A stretch of DNA of 64,000 nucleotides from JBEIGE01 sp040382055 (GTDB taxonomy: Bacteria; Pseudomonadota; Gammaproteobacteria; Burkholderiales; Burkholderiaceae_C). Location of the stretch: positions 124,001 through 188,000 of the forward strand of contig JBEIGE010000001.1 in NCBI GenBank assembly GCA_040382055.1, in the 5' to 3' direction. The translations under genes were made by a program, and so were the position numbers. Under the pieces are notes generated by a model. That model had not been told where the DNA came from. It saw only the letters and a program-made list of their open reading frames with translations, and searched no databases. Positions 10,683 through 18,559 of this stretch are shown one piece after another. How positions within the stretch are numbered: the first letter of the stretch is position 1; each line of letters starts with the position of its first letter.

Positions 10683-10752
10683 TTGCGTTTTTAGCTCAAA
10701 TAGGCCACAATCCACCTCTTGAAATTTCCGGGTATTCCCGGGATTTGAGGAA
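10683..10752 (+). promoter_or_regulatory. Candidate promoter and RBS-adjacent hairpin upstream of the ribonuclease gene
   Basis: In the 154-bp gap after maeB there is a weak promoter-like pair, TTGCGT (10683) and CACAAT (10706), 17 bp apart. Downstream, 10722-10732 and 10737-10746 form a stem around a TATT loop: five GC pairs, one G-U, then A-T pairs with one mismatch. The 3' arm ends at the base before the GAGGAA ribosome-binding sequence (10747-10752), nine bases before the ATG. The hairpin is directly visible; promoter identity and any control of translation are inference. Confidence 0.4.
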
Positions 10753-10761
10753 CACGGTTGT

Positions 10762-11166
10762 ATGGTGTCTAGGTCGGTTTTAAAGTTTGTAATCGCTTAC
10801 TTATCGCTGTCCCTAACGGTTTGCTTTGCAACTTTTGCGACGTTGGCACAAGCCCGAGAGAGGGCGCCAACGGACAATCTGGCAACAGTCTCATTAGCAG
10901 ATTTACCGCGTCAAGGCGTTGAAACCTACCAGCTGATTCGCCAAGGCGGACCGTTTCCATACGACAAGGATGGTGTGGTGTTTGGGAACCGGGAGCGTTT
11001 GCTTCCTGGTCAAAAGCGGGGTTATTACCTCGAGTACACCGTAAAAACACCGGGTTCACGCGACCGGGGTGCCCGGCGCATTGTGTGCGGCGGTCAGCCC
11101 AAGACGCCAGATGTCTGTTTTTATACGGCCGATCATTACGCGAGTTTTCGCCAGATCGTGCCTTGA
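10762..11166 (+). CDS. Secreted guanyl-specific ribonuclease, RNase Sa type
   Basis: A 134-residue protein with an N-terminal signal peptide (hydrophobic to about Ala31) and a catalytic domain that aligns closely with Streptomyces RNase Sa: LPRQGVETYQLI, GGPFPYDKDGVVFGNRE, GYYLEYTV, GARRIV and DHYASF. The catalytic residues are all present: Glu91 (Sa Glu54), Arg102 (Arg65), Arg106 (Arg69) and His125 (His85). About three extra residues near 109-119 carry two cysteines (Cys109, Cys119) not found there in RNase Sa. It would cleave RNA after guanosine outside the cytoplasm. The barstar-type inhibitor gene follows 33 bp downstream, as expected for a toxic nuclease. Confidence 0.9.
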   Translation: MVSRSVLKFVIAYLSLSLTVCFATFATLAQARERAPTDNLATVSLADLPRQGVETYQLIRQGGPFPYDKDGVVFGNRERLLPGQKRGYYLEYTVKTPGSRDRGARRIVCGGQPKTPDVCFYTADHYASFRQIVP

Positions 11167-11199
11167 ACCAGTTTAGTCATTTAAGAAAGAGATGCGGGG

Positions 11200-11601
11200 A
11201 TGGAAATGCCACTGCGTACCGTTAGAACCAATATCGTGCAATCGATCCGTGCCTTCCGGGTACACGATCTGCAGGAAGCTGCCCAGAGCCTGGGCCATCA
11301 CTTCCTGTACGCCAACCTGGCGCAAGCACAAAGCAAGCAGGATGTGCTGGACTTGATTGCCCAGCAGTTCACTTTGCCCGCCAACGTGGGCAAGAACTTT
11401 GATGCACTCTATGACTGCATGACAGATCCTCTACACAAGTCGGGCCCTCAGCCTGGCTTTATTGCCGTGCTTGAACACATTCCGGCAAACCTGAAATTTG
11501 ACAAAGAGGCGCGTGAGCAACTGCTCGACATCTTCCGCGATGCCGCAGATTATTGGGGAGACCGGAAAATACCGTTCCGATGTTTCTATTCTTTTCTGTA
11601 G
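11200..11601 (+). CDS. Barstar-family ribonuclease inhibitor
   Basis: A 133-residue cytoplasmic protein without a signal peptide. The segment NVGKNFDALYDCMTD (residues 62-76) matches the barnase-binding helix of barstar: Asp68 and Asp72 correspond to barstar Asp35 and Asp39, and Tyr71 replaces Trp38. It is presumed to bind and neutralise the preceding RNase before export. The start is ATG 11200 behind a GGGG-containing sequence; ATG 11206 is also possible. An N-terminal extension of about 30 residues relative to barstar is present. The pair appears to be a two-gene operon ending at the terminator at 11841. Confidence 0.88.
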   Translation: MEMPLRTVRTNIVQSIRAFRVHDLQEAAQSLGHHFLYANLAQAQSKQDVLDLIAQQFTLPANVGKNFDALYDCMTDPLHKSGPQPGFIAVLEHIPANLKFDKEAREQLLDIFRDAADYWGDRKIPFRCFYSFL

Positions 11602-11635
11602 CCCGTTCTGCACACACCAGCCAAGCAGAACGGGC
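11601..11635. repeat. 11-bp perfect inverted repeat after the barstar gene
   Basis: GCCCGTTCTGC (11601-11611) is repeated as its exact reverse complement at 11625-11635 with a 13-base loop. It begins on the last base of the barstar stop codon. No T-run follows, so it is not a classical intrinsic terminator; it could protect the 3' end or act with the U-tract terminator 206 bp further on. The rest of the 262-bp gap to rsmA has no convincing gene. Confidence 0.5.
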
Positions 11636-11840
11636 GAATGAGGCAAAAACCGAGGGTACTGAAGATACGCTTCAGACCGGTGCAATGGCAGTTACCGAAG
11701 ATCCGGGAGAAAAAATGCCCACGGACAAGCTGCTCGATATATCACCCTTGGCACTTCGAATGAGCAGCCCTTTTAACGCCGGTTATTGGCTGGCAGCAGC
11801 CTGATCAAGAATTTCGGCCGATTTTCCAAAACATCACTGA

Positions 11841-11864
11841 AGCCCTGCTTGTCGGGGCTTTTTT
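11841..11864 (+). terminator. Rho-independent terminator for the RNase-barstar unit
   Basis: AGCCCTG and CGGGGCT form a seven-pair stem (one G-U) around a CTTGT loop, followed by six T residues. It points on the plus strand and ends where the convergent rsmA coding region ends. Confidence 0.75.
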
Positions 11865-12649
11865 CATTGCGCCAGACCCTGTTTTGTAGAGTGGCAGGAC
11901 AAGGCCAGTGCCACATATTGGTCAACCGGCACTTCTTCAGCACGGCGCTGCACATCAAAACCGGTATTCAGCCCTTTTTCTTCCAGCCAGCGACCCAGGG
12001 TGTGGCGTAACAACTTGCGCCGCTGACTGAAAGCCACCTGAACGATTTCACTCAGGCGTTTGATGTCCAAAGCGGCAAAGTCCGTGCGCGGCACCATGCG
12101 CACCACGGCGCTGTCGACCCGGGGAGGTGGGTCGAAACTTGCCGGCGGTACAAATAGCACGTTTTCCATGACATACCGCCACTGCAGCATGACGCTCAGA
12201 CGCCCGTATTCGGAGGTTGAAGGATGGGCCACCATGCGATCGACCACTTCTTTTTGCAGCATGAAATGCTGGTCTTCAATGACGTCTACCGCATCAAGCA
12301 GATGAAAAAGGATGGGCGTGGAGATGTTGTAAGGCAAATTGCCGACCACTCTTAATTTAGGAGCAGGCTGTTGAGCTTCGATATGAGCGAAATCCACTTG
12401 AAGCACATCGGCCTCAATGACGTTGAGCTGCGGATGCTCACGCAGGCGTGCGGCCAGATCGCGGTCCAGCTCAATCACGGTCAGGCGGCCAAGCCGCTCC
12501 ACCAAGGGTTGGGTCAGTGCAGCAAGACCAGGGCCAATTTCAACCATAAGCTGCCCCGGACGGGGGTCGATAGCCAAGACTATGGCGTCAATAATGCCGT
12601 GGTCTGCCAAAAAATGTTGCCCAAAGCGCTTGCGCGGGATGTGTTTCAC
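11864..12649 (-). CDS. rsmA: 16S rRNA (adenine1518/1519-N6)-dimethyltransferase
   Basis: RsmA/KsgA dimethylates two adjacent adenosines in the 3' end hairpin of 16S rRNA during 30S maturation. The 261-residue protein has the N-terminal KRFGQHFL motif, the SAM-binding motif VEIGPGLAALT (about 36-46), acidic motif II ELD (60-62), and the catalytic NLPYNIS motif (104-110). The C-terminal helical domain contains the FSQRRKLLRHTL motif. It follows surA by 17 bp on the same strand. In many relatives pdxA lies between surA and this gene; it is absent here. Confidence 0.96.
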   Translation of the reverse strand: MKHIPRKRFGQHFLADHGIIDAIVLAIDPRPGQLMVEIGPGLAALTQPLVERLGRLTVIELDRDLAARLREHPQLNVIEADVLQVDFAHIEAQQPAPKLRVVGNLPYNISTPILFHLLDAVDVIEDQHFMLQKEVVDRMVAHPSTSEYGRLSVMLQWRYVMENVLFVPPASFDPPPRVDSAVVRMVPRTDFAALDIKRLSEIVQVAFSQRRKLLRHTLGRWLEEKGLNTGFDVQRRAEEVPVDQYVALALSCHSTKQGLAQ

Positions 12650-12666
12650 ATCACACCACCGTTTTT

Positions 12667-14058
12667 TTACTGGGGTGGCTCACGCAACTCCACGTAGGCC
12701 CGGCCACGAACCTCCTGGGCCCATACCTCATAGGCTTCATCGAGCTTTTTCTCGCGCAGCATGCTGCGCACAATTTCGCGCTGATCACGGACACTCAAGG
12801 GGGCATTACGACGCTCCAGGAGTTGAATCAGGTGAACCCCGAAACGGGAAATAATGGGATCGCTGATCTGGCCAGGGGAAAGACGGGCCAAGACACGTTC
12901 AAACTCTGGCACAAATTGGCCCGGGTTGGACCAGCCCAGATCACCACCTTGCGGCGCACTGCCGTCCTGAGAGTTTTGGCGGGCCAGCGTCTCAAAGTCG
13001 GTCTGACCGATTTGAATGCGCCGCCTGAAATCTCTGAGCTTGTCCACAGCATCGGACTCACTCAACTTGGAGTTGGGACGCAACAGAATATGCCTTGATC
13101 GGGTTTGCGCGACGGTGCTGGGTGGCAAGCCGGGTGCGTTGGCCTGGCGTTTTTCCAGCACCTTGAGCACATGGAAACCGGCACCAGAACGGATCACTTC
13201 GGACACATTACCTTCCGCCAATGATTGTGTGGCATCTATAAAAAGAGACGGGTAACGATCGAGCGGACGTAACCCCAACTGGCCCCCGTTGGCGCGATCC
13301 TGAGCATCCGAGAACTCCCGGGCGAGACTCGCAAAGTCATCGCCAGCACGGGCTCTTTCTCGCACGCGCTGGGCCTTGGCTTGAAGTGCCGCCACCTGAT
13401 CCTCAGTAGCAGATTCAGCAACGGCCACCAATACCTGAGCCAGATTGATCAACTGTGGCGGGCTATTTTGCAGTTTGTCGGTCTGCTCTTTGATGTATTG
13501 CTCGACCTCCTGATCGCTCACGCGAACCCGGGGCTCGACTTCGCGCTCACGCAAACGAGTCAAGGTCAACTGGTCGCGTAGCTGCTTCTGAAACTCGGCA
13601 AGTGGGATCCCGTCCTGGGCGACTCTGCGGCGCAACTCGTCCACATCAATCTGGTTTTGCAAAGCAACCGTCTGCTCTGCCTGATCCACCGATGATTGCT
13701 CGATTTTGATGCCGGTTTGCTTGGCCAACTGAAGTTGGGCTTTATCATTAACCAAACGCTCCAGTATTTCACCCTGAAGTTCACGCAAGTCGGGCTGGGG
13801 ACGCTTTTGTTGTGCAAATTGCTGCAACACCCTTTGCAGCTCGGTATTGACCTCGTAGTTGGTAATGGGCTCCGCATTGACAATCGCCACGATAAAGTCC
13901 AGCGGGCGCTGGGATTGATCAGACGATGTGAGTGCACCCACTTGTGGTGTCAATACCGGAGCCGTACGGGCACCCTGGCGCAAGCCCTGAGCCTGTGCCG
14001 GCAAAACCGCCAGGGTCAGAGTAAACGCCGCCAGAAGGGCCTGAACGCGGGAAGTCAT
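12667..14058 (-). CDS. surA: Periplasmic chaperone and peptidyl-prolyl isomerase SurA
   Basis: SurA escorts outer-membrane proteins, including LptD, through the periplasm. A signal peptide ends near LPAQAQ. It is followed by the SurA N-domain (about 55-190) and two parvulin domains (about 205-310 and 330-425), the second with the RSRHILLRPN and GGDLGWSNPGQFVPEFE motifs, and a short C-terminal helix. The start used is ATG 14058, 8 bp after the lptD stop; a TTG four codons upstream overlaps that stop and is less likely. It is the middle gene of lptD-surA-rsmA, so chaperone and client are co-expressed. Confidence 0.94.
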   Translation of the reverse strand: MTSRVQALLAAFTLTLAVLPAQAQGLRQGARTAPVLTPQVGALTSSDQSQRPLDFIVAIVNAEPITNYEVNTELQRVLQQFAQQKRPQPDLRELQGEILERLVNDKAQLQLAKQTGIKIEQSSVDQAEQTVALQNQIDVDELRRRVAQDGIPLAEFQKQLRDQLTLTRLREREVEPRVRVSDQEVEQYIKEQTDKLQNSPPQLINLAQVLVAVAESATEDQVAALQAKAQRVRERARAGDDFASLAREFSDAQDRANGGQLGLRPLDRYPSLFIDATQSLAEGNVSEVIRSGAGFHVLKVLEKRQANAPGLPPSTVAQTRSRHILLRPNSKLSESDAVDKLRDFRRRIQIGQTDFETLARQNSQDGSAPQGGDLGWSNPGQFVPEFERVLARLSPGQISDPIISRFGVHLIQLLERRNAPLSVRDQREIVRSMLREKKLDEAYEVWAQEVRGRAYVELREPPQ

Positions 14059-14066
14059 GGTGTGGG

Positions 14067-16526
14067 TCAATCGTAATTGCTAAAGCGGCTCGGTGACGTG
14101 GTCTGCTCACGCAGGTTTTGGTAGCGCGGGATATTTCTTTTCAGGGTTTGCAAAGGATCGATACCGACCCGGGAAAAGCCAACAAATTCCAGCTGGAACA
14201 TGATGCGCTGGTTCACGGTTACCAAGCCGGTCGACAAGCGCTCAAGAACCACGCGACCCAGCCAACAGCCAGCATCGTATTCAAAACCGAGGATGGAGTC
14301 GACCAACTTGGCGTCTTGCAAACTGTAGTTCAAACGCCCCACACTGTACCAGCGACCTGCACCTTGACCACGGCCAGCGCCCAGGTCTTTTCCCTTGTCA
14401 CCCCATAAATCGTTGAGCGGCCATTGCCAACCCATGTCAACCAGCTCATTGGCAACCAGGCCATTGACGTCGCGCTGGAACCGGTAAGCCATATTCAGCA
14501 CCCGGTAACTACCCGGGTTGTAGCGAGCGCCGACTGTCGCACGTGTCGATTTTTCGGTGGTGGGGTTGTATTGCACTGTCGTGTCCAGCAACCAGCGTTT
14601 ATCCCAATTCACAGAAGCCCCAAGGAGCACGTCGCTCAAGCTGGCCTTGGCGGGGACACCGCCTGGCAAGGTCACGTTCTGGTCAACAAACCGGTAGCGC
14701 TGAGCAAGGCTAAAGCGTGCAACTTCAGCGCCGCTTTCGGGTTTAAGAAAGCGAGTGCTGACACCGGCGGTGAGCAAATTGTTGTCGGCAATGCGGTCAT
14801 TGCCGACAAATGCGTTTTCGGTGTAGATGGTGGCAAAGTTGAAGTCATATGCGCCCGAGTCGTAATTGGGCAGGTTACTTTGATTGACATACGGCGTGTT
14901 GACGTAAAAAAGACGTGGCTCCAGTGTCTGGGTATAACGGCTCCCCAGATAAGTCGCATTACGCTCAAAAACCAGTCCGCTGTCCAGACTAAGGGTCGGC
15001 ACGGCTCGGCTGGCGGAGTTATCTCCATTGGCCAGGAAGCTGTCAAATTGGTAGGTGGTGGCATGCATCTGCAGTTTGGGTGTGATGTAGCCCGCTGAAC
15101 CCAGCCAGGGCCGACTCATCTGCAATAACAAAACATTACGCTGGCTATTGGGCTGGCCGGTCAAGCGCTGATTTCCCTCAAATTGTGTGTAGTCACCATC
15201 CACAGACAAGTCCAGCCCTCTGAGATCAAAACGGGAATAGCGCGCGGTGATCTGCGGCAGGCGGTCGTAGGGTGGGGTGATGGGAGAGGTCACGTCCTGC
15301 AGGGTCTGCCATTTCAAGGCGCGCAAGGTGGTCGAAAATGAGCCCTTGCCCCAGGTCAGACTGGCATCGCTGGCCAGTAATCGCTGGGTAAGTGAAGTGG
15401 TACCACGTGGGAAGTCGCGCCAGTAATCGTCGTCGCTGACCCGGTTCAGACTCAGGTTCAGGCCGATATTGCCCACATTGCTGAGCCCAGTCTTGATCAC
15501 GCCGTTGTGCAGGTAGGCCATGCCCCAGCGATCCGAGTCCCTCAACAGGTCACCGGGCATATAGTTGGCACGCAATCGGCCGCCGTAAGTGGGCTCCAGG
15601 TAGCGGAACTCGCCCCCTAAATCCACGCCCCGCATGCTCATCACCGTCGGGTAAAAGGTGGCATCACGATTGGGGGCAATATTCCAGTAGTACGGTGCCG
15701 TCACTTCGGTACCGCTGATGTTGTCCACACTGAAGGTTGGGGCCAGAAAGCCGGACTTGCGCTTTTCGCTGAGTGAAAAACTGACCGATGGCAAGGACAG
15801 GATGGTGACGCCCTTGAAGTTAAGCTTGGCATCTTCGGCCTCCCCCACCTCGTCCTCGCTGTCAACACGGATCACGGCTGCGCGCAAAAACCAGTCTGGC
15901 AGCCAGCTCGGGCCTGGCACGCGCTGGCAAGTGGTAAAAGTGGCATTGCGTATCACTGCACGCTTGTCATCCAGAAAGTCCACCCGCTCGGCATCGCCAT
16001 AGGCTTCGTTGGCCAAAAAGCGGTAGCGCGGTTGCATAAAAAAGCCCTCGAACGAGTCGACCTTGATCTCCATCGAAGGGCCTTCAAATACGTTACCGGC
16101 CCGGTTGATCAGAACACGGCCCTGCGCTTTCGCCTGATCGCTGGGCTGGTAGTACTCCAGACGGTCCGCCCGGATAACCGTATCGCCACGACGAAAAATA
16201 GCATTTCCTTCGACCAGCGTTTCCAGGTCAGGCCGTCCGGACATGCGGTCACCGAAGATGAATGTGGGCAGCTCGCTGCGGATGGAAGGGTCAATCTGGT
16301 CGAGCAGCTTGGGCGACATTCTGAGTTGGAGCGGCACCAGTGTCTCTGAAGCCGAACTGGCTGGTGCTTGTGGCGGCAAATTGGGCCATGGGGATTGGGC
16401 GTCAGCCCTTGAAATCGTCAACACGAAAGCCACACACACCAGTGACCGGGCCAAAACCCGATCGCAAGAAGCGAAGCGTTTTACCGCCAGCGCCTGGAAG
16501 CTCAGGTCAGGCATGGCAAAGCGCAT
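14067..16526 (-). CDS. lptD: LPS-assembly outer-membrane protein LptD
   Basis: The beta-barrel of the LptDE translocon, which inserts lipopolysaccharide into the outer leaflet. It has 819 residues: a signal peptide ending near ADA (43), an OstA/LptA-like jellyroll domain (about 90-200, with GNAIFRRGD and ADRLEYYQ), then a 26-strand barrel. Only two cysteines remain after the signal peptide, Cys200 and Cys754, compared with four in E. coli LptD, so one interdomain disulfide is possible. ATG 16526 is used; ATG 16514 is an alternative. It diverges from amgK across 69 bp and starts the lptD-surA-rsmA operon. Confidence 0.95.
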   Translation of the reverse strand: MRFAMPDLSFQALAVKRFASCDRVLARSLVCVAFVLTISRADAQSPWPNLPPQAPASSASETLVPLQLRMSPKLLDQIDPSIRSELPTFIFGDRMSGRPDLETLVEGNAIFRRGDTVIRADRLEYYQPSDQAKAQGRVLINRAGNVFEGPSMEIKVDSFEGFFMQPRYRFLANEAYGDAERVDFLDDKRAVIRNATFTTCQRVPGPSWLPDWFLRAAVIRVDSEDEVGEAEDAKLNFKGVTILSLPSVSFSLSEKRKSGFLAPTFSVDNISGTEVTAPYYWNIAPNRDATFYPTVMSMRGVDLGGEFRYLEPTYGGRLRANYMPGDLLRDSDRWGMAYLHNGVIKTGLSNVGNIGLNLSLNRVSDDDYWRDFPRGTTSLTQRLLASDASLTWGKGSFSTTLRALKWQTLQDVTSPITPPYDRLPQITARYSRFDLRGLDLSVDGDYTQFEGNQRLTGQPNSQRNVLLLQMSRPWLGSAGYITPKLQMHATTYQFDSFLANGDNSASRAVPTLSLDSGLVFERNATYLGSRYTQTLEPRLFYVNTPYVNQSNLPNYDSGAYDFNFATIYTENAFVGNDRIADNNLLTAGVSTRFLKPESGAEVARFSLAQRYRFVDQNVTLPGGVPAKASLSDVLLGASVNWDKRWLLDTTVQYNPTTEKSTRATVGARYNPGSYRVLNMAYRFQRDVNGLVANELVDMGWQWPLNDLWGDKGKDLGAGRGQGAGRWYSVGRLNYSLQDAKLVDSILGFEYDAGCWLGRVVLERLSTGLVTVNQRIMFQLEFVGFSRVGIDPLQTLKRNIPRYQNLREQTTSPSRFSNYD

Positions 16527-16595
16527 TGGGCGATCAACACAGAAGGAGGCAAAAGTAATCGTTCAGGTGGACAAGGTTTGTAAAATGGATTATCC

Positions 16596-17699
16596 ATGAC
16601 ACACCTATCTGCCTTTCCATCCGCGACCGAGCCCGCTTGGCCATCCATTGAGTGGTCAAGCCCCGCGCGTGAGGCGGCATTTCGAGCGTGGCTGGAGCAG
16701 ATCGCGCAAAGTCAGCATTTGCAACCAGATACCTTGGTGCTGGCCTCCGCCGATGCCAGTTTTCGTCGCTATTTCCGGCTGCAGACCGATGCGACCTTGG
16801 GTGGCATAAGCCGGATCATCATGGATGCACCGCCCGACAAAGAAAACTGCAGGCCTTTTGTCGCCGTTGACCGCTTGATGATAGAAGCCGGGCTGAAGGC
16901 ACCTGAAATTCTTGACTGGAACGAATCGCAGGGCTTCATGCTCTTGAGCGACCTGGGCTCGCGCACCATGATGCAGGTTATCAATCCGGCCCAACCCGAA
17001 AGCAATCTGGCTTTGTATTTACAGGCCGTCGATCTGCTGGTCGATTGGCAAAAAGCCTCTAGACCTGGCGTGCTACCGCCCTATGACGAGGCCCTGCTGC
17101 GACGCGAGCTCGAATTGTTTCCCGACTGGTACCTGAGCCGGCATCGGGGAGTTGTGGTGCAAGGCGATGTGCGTCGCACCCTGGATGAGGCTTTCTCGCT
17201 CATCATTGAACAGAATCTGGCCTGGCCTGCCGTCTACGTACACCGGGACTTCATGCCACGCAATCTGATGGTGGGCGATGTGGCCACGACCCTCGGCGTG
17301 CTCGATTTTCAAGATGCCGTTTACGGGCCTATTACCTATGACATCGCCAGTCTGATGCGTGATGCTTTTTTGAGTTGGGATGAGGACTTTGTGTTGGACA
17401 TCACCGTGCGCTACTGGCAAAAGGCCAAGGCGGCTGGTTTGCCCGTGGGCGATGATTTTGGCGAGTTCTACCGGGGAGTAGAGTGGATGGGATTGCAGCG
17501 TCACCTTAAAGTGGCCGGTATTTTTGCCCGCCTCACCCTGCGCGATGGCAAGCCGCGTTACCTGACAGACACACCCCGTTTCATGGCCTATATAAGATCA
17601 ACCTGCAGCCGTTACCGGGAGCTCAAGCCCCTGTTGCGATTGGTTGAAAAAGTCGAAGGAATTGACGTTCCCAACGTATTTGCGTTTGGTCGCTCATAA
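16596..17699 (+). CDS. amgK: N-acetylmuramate/N-acetylglucosamine 1-kinase AmgK
   Basis: An aminoglycoside-phosphotransferase-fold sugar kinase of 367 residues. It has SFRRYFRL near the start of the N-lobe, the catalytic loop VHRDFMPRNLM (His216, Asp218, Asn223) and the metal-binding LDFQDA (Asp237). This pattern and the position beside lptD match AmgK, which phosphorylates MurNAc or GlcNAc at C1 for MurU in cell-wall recycling. murU sits at 4520-5323 instead of directly downstream as in Pseudomonas. The specific substrate is inferred from family and context. Confidence 0.85.
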   Translation: MTHLSAFPSATEPAWPSIEWSSPAREAAFRAWLEQIAQSQHLQPDTLVLASADASFRRYFRLQTDATLGGISRIIMDAPPDKENCRPFVAVDRLMIEAGLKAPEILDWNESQGFMLLSDLGSRTMMQVINPAQPESNLALYLQAVDLLVDWQKASRPGVLPPYDEALLRRELELFPDWYLSRHRGVVVQGDVRRTLDEAFSLIIEQNLAWPAVYVHRDFMPRNLMVGDVATTLGVLDFQDAVYGPITYDIASLMRDAFLSWDEDFVLDITVRYWQKAKAAGLPVGDDFGEFYRGVEWMGLQRHLKVAGIFARLTLRDGKPRYLTDTPRFMAYIRSTCSRYRELKPLLRLVEKVEGIDVPNVFAFGRS

Positions 17700-17758
17700 C
17701 CCAATTGACGGTTTATCCAAGCACCTATTGGTCTGGCCGCTCTTTTTTCTATAGCTGA

Positions 17759-18559
17759 ATGCCCCGTTTCTTTTGCCCTGCTGCGCTTGATACCGATCAG
17801 CTGATTGAACTTCCTGCCGGCGCGGCGCGGCATGTTCAGGTGCTGCGCTTGCAGCCGGGCGATGCCCTCACGCTGTTCAACCATGGTCCGGGCTGGGTCG
17901 GAGACCGTCCGGGCGGGGAGTTTGAAGCCACCATTACCCGAATGGCCCGAAGCGGTGTGCAGGTGCAGGTGGGTGCGCATCTGGCCGTCGAACGTGAAAC
18001 GGCTCGCCAGGTACATCTGGGGCTGGTCATGCCAGCCAATGAGCGCATGGACTGGCTGGTTGAAAAGGCCACTGAGCTCGGCGCGACCAGTATTCAACCT
18101 CTGATGAGCGAGCGCAGCGTGTTGCGGCTGACCGGCGAGCGCGCCAACAAAAAAGTCGACCACTGGCAAAGTGTGGCCATTGCGGCATGCGAGCAATCGG
18201 GTCGAAACCGGGTGCCGCGCATTTGCAATGTGATGGCATTGAAGCGCTGGCTTCTGGCGCTTGATGATTTGACCGAACTCAGCCAGTCCTCTCCTCCAGA
18301 AGCATTGGCGGCAGACAGGCGAAACGGCCGAAGCCTGCGACTGGTGTTGTCTTTGCGTGAAAACGCCCGGTCAATGTCAGAGTTTCTGACGCCCTGTGAG
18401 AACGTGCTCTTTCTCTCGGGCCCCGAGGGTGGCCTGAGTTCAGAGGAAGAAGATGCCGCCCTGGCCCACGGCTTTGTTGCTGCAACGCTGGGGCCACGAG
18501 TCCTGCGCGCCGAGACCGCCCCGCTGGCGGCATTGGCGGCCCTTACACTCCTTGGATGA
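17759..18559 (+). CDS. rsmE: 16S rRNA (uracil1498-N3)-methyltransferase
   Basis: A SPOUT-class methyltransferase that modifies U1498 in the decoding region of 16S rRNA. The 266-residue protein has the N-terminal PUA-like part (AARHVQVLRLQPGD) and the SPOUT motifs KATELGATSIQPL, CEQSGRNRVP, the glycine-rich SAM knot loop SGPEGGLSSEEE and LGPRVLRAETAPL near the end. The start is ATG 17759. Its stop overlaps the following MFS gene as ATGA, so the two are translationally coupled. Confidence 0.93.
   Translation: MPRFFCPAALDTDQLIELPAGAARHVQVLRLQPGDALTLFNHGPGWVGDRPGGEFEATITRMARSGVQVQVGAHLAVERETARQVHLGLVMPANERMDWLVEKATELGATSIQPLMSERSVLRLTGERANKKVDHWQSVAIAACEQSGRNRVPRICNVMALKRWLLALDDLTELSQSSPPEALAADRRNGRSLRLVLSLRENARSMSEFLTPCENVLFLSGPEGGLSSEEEDAALAHGFVAATLGPRVLRAETAPLAALAALTLLG

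Noticed and set aside
11553..11804. An 83-codon open frame after barstar
   Set aside because: It starts inside the barstar gene, contains the inverted repeat, has no family resemblance and no ribosome-binding site; treated as chance.
14059..14070. TTG start for surA (likewise upstream TTG starts for metX, the GGDEF gene, czcC, the cytochrome and the TTT receptor)
   Set aside because: In each case an ATG a few codons later gives a better signal peptide, family N-terminus or RBS spacing.
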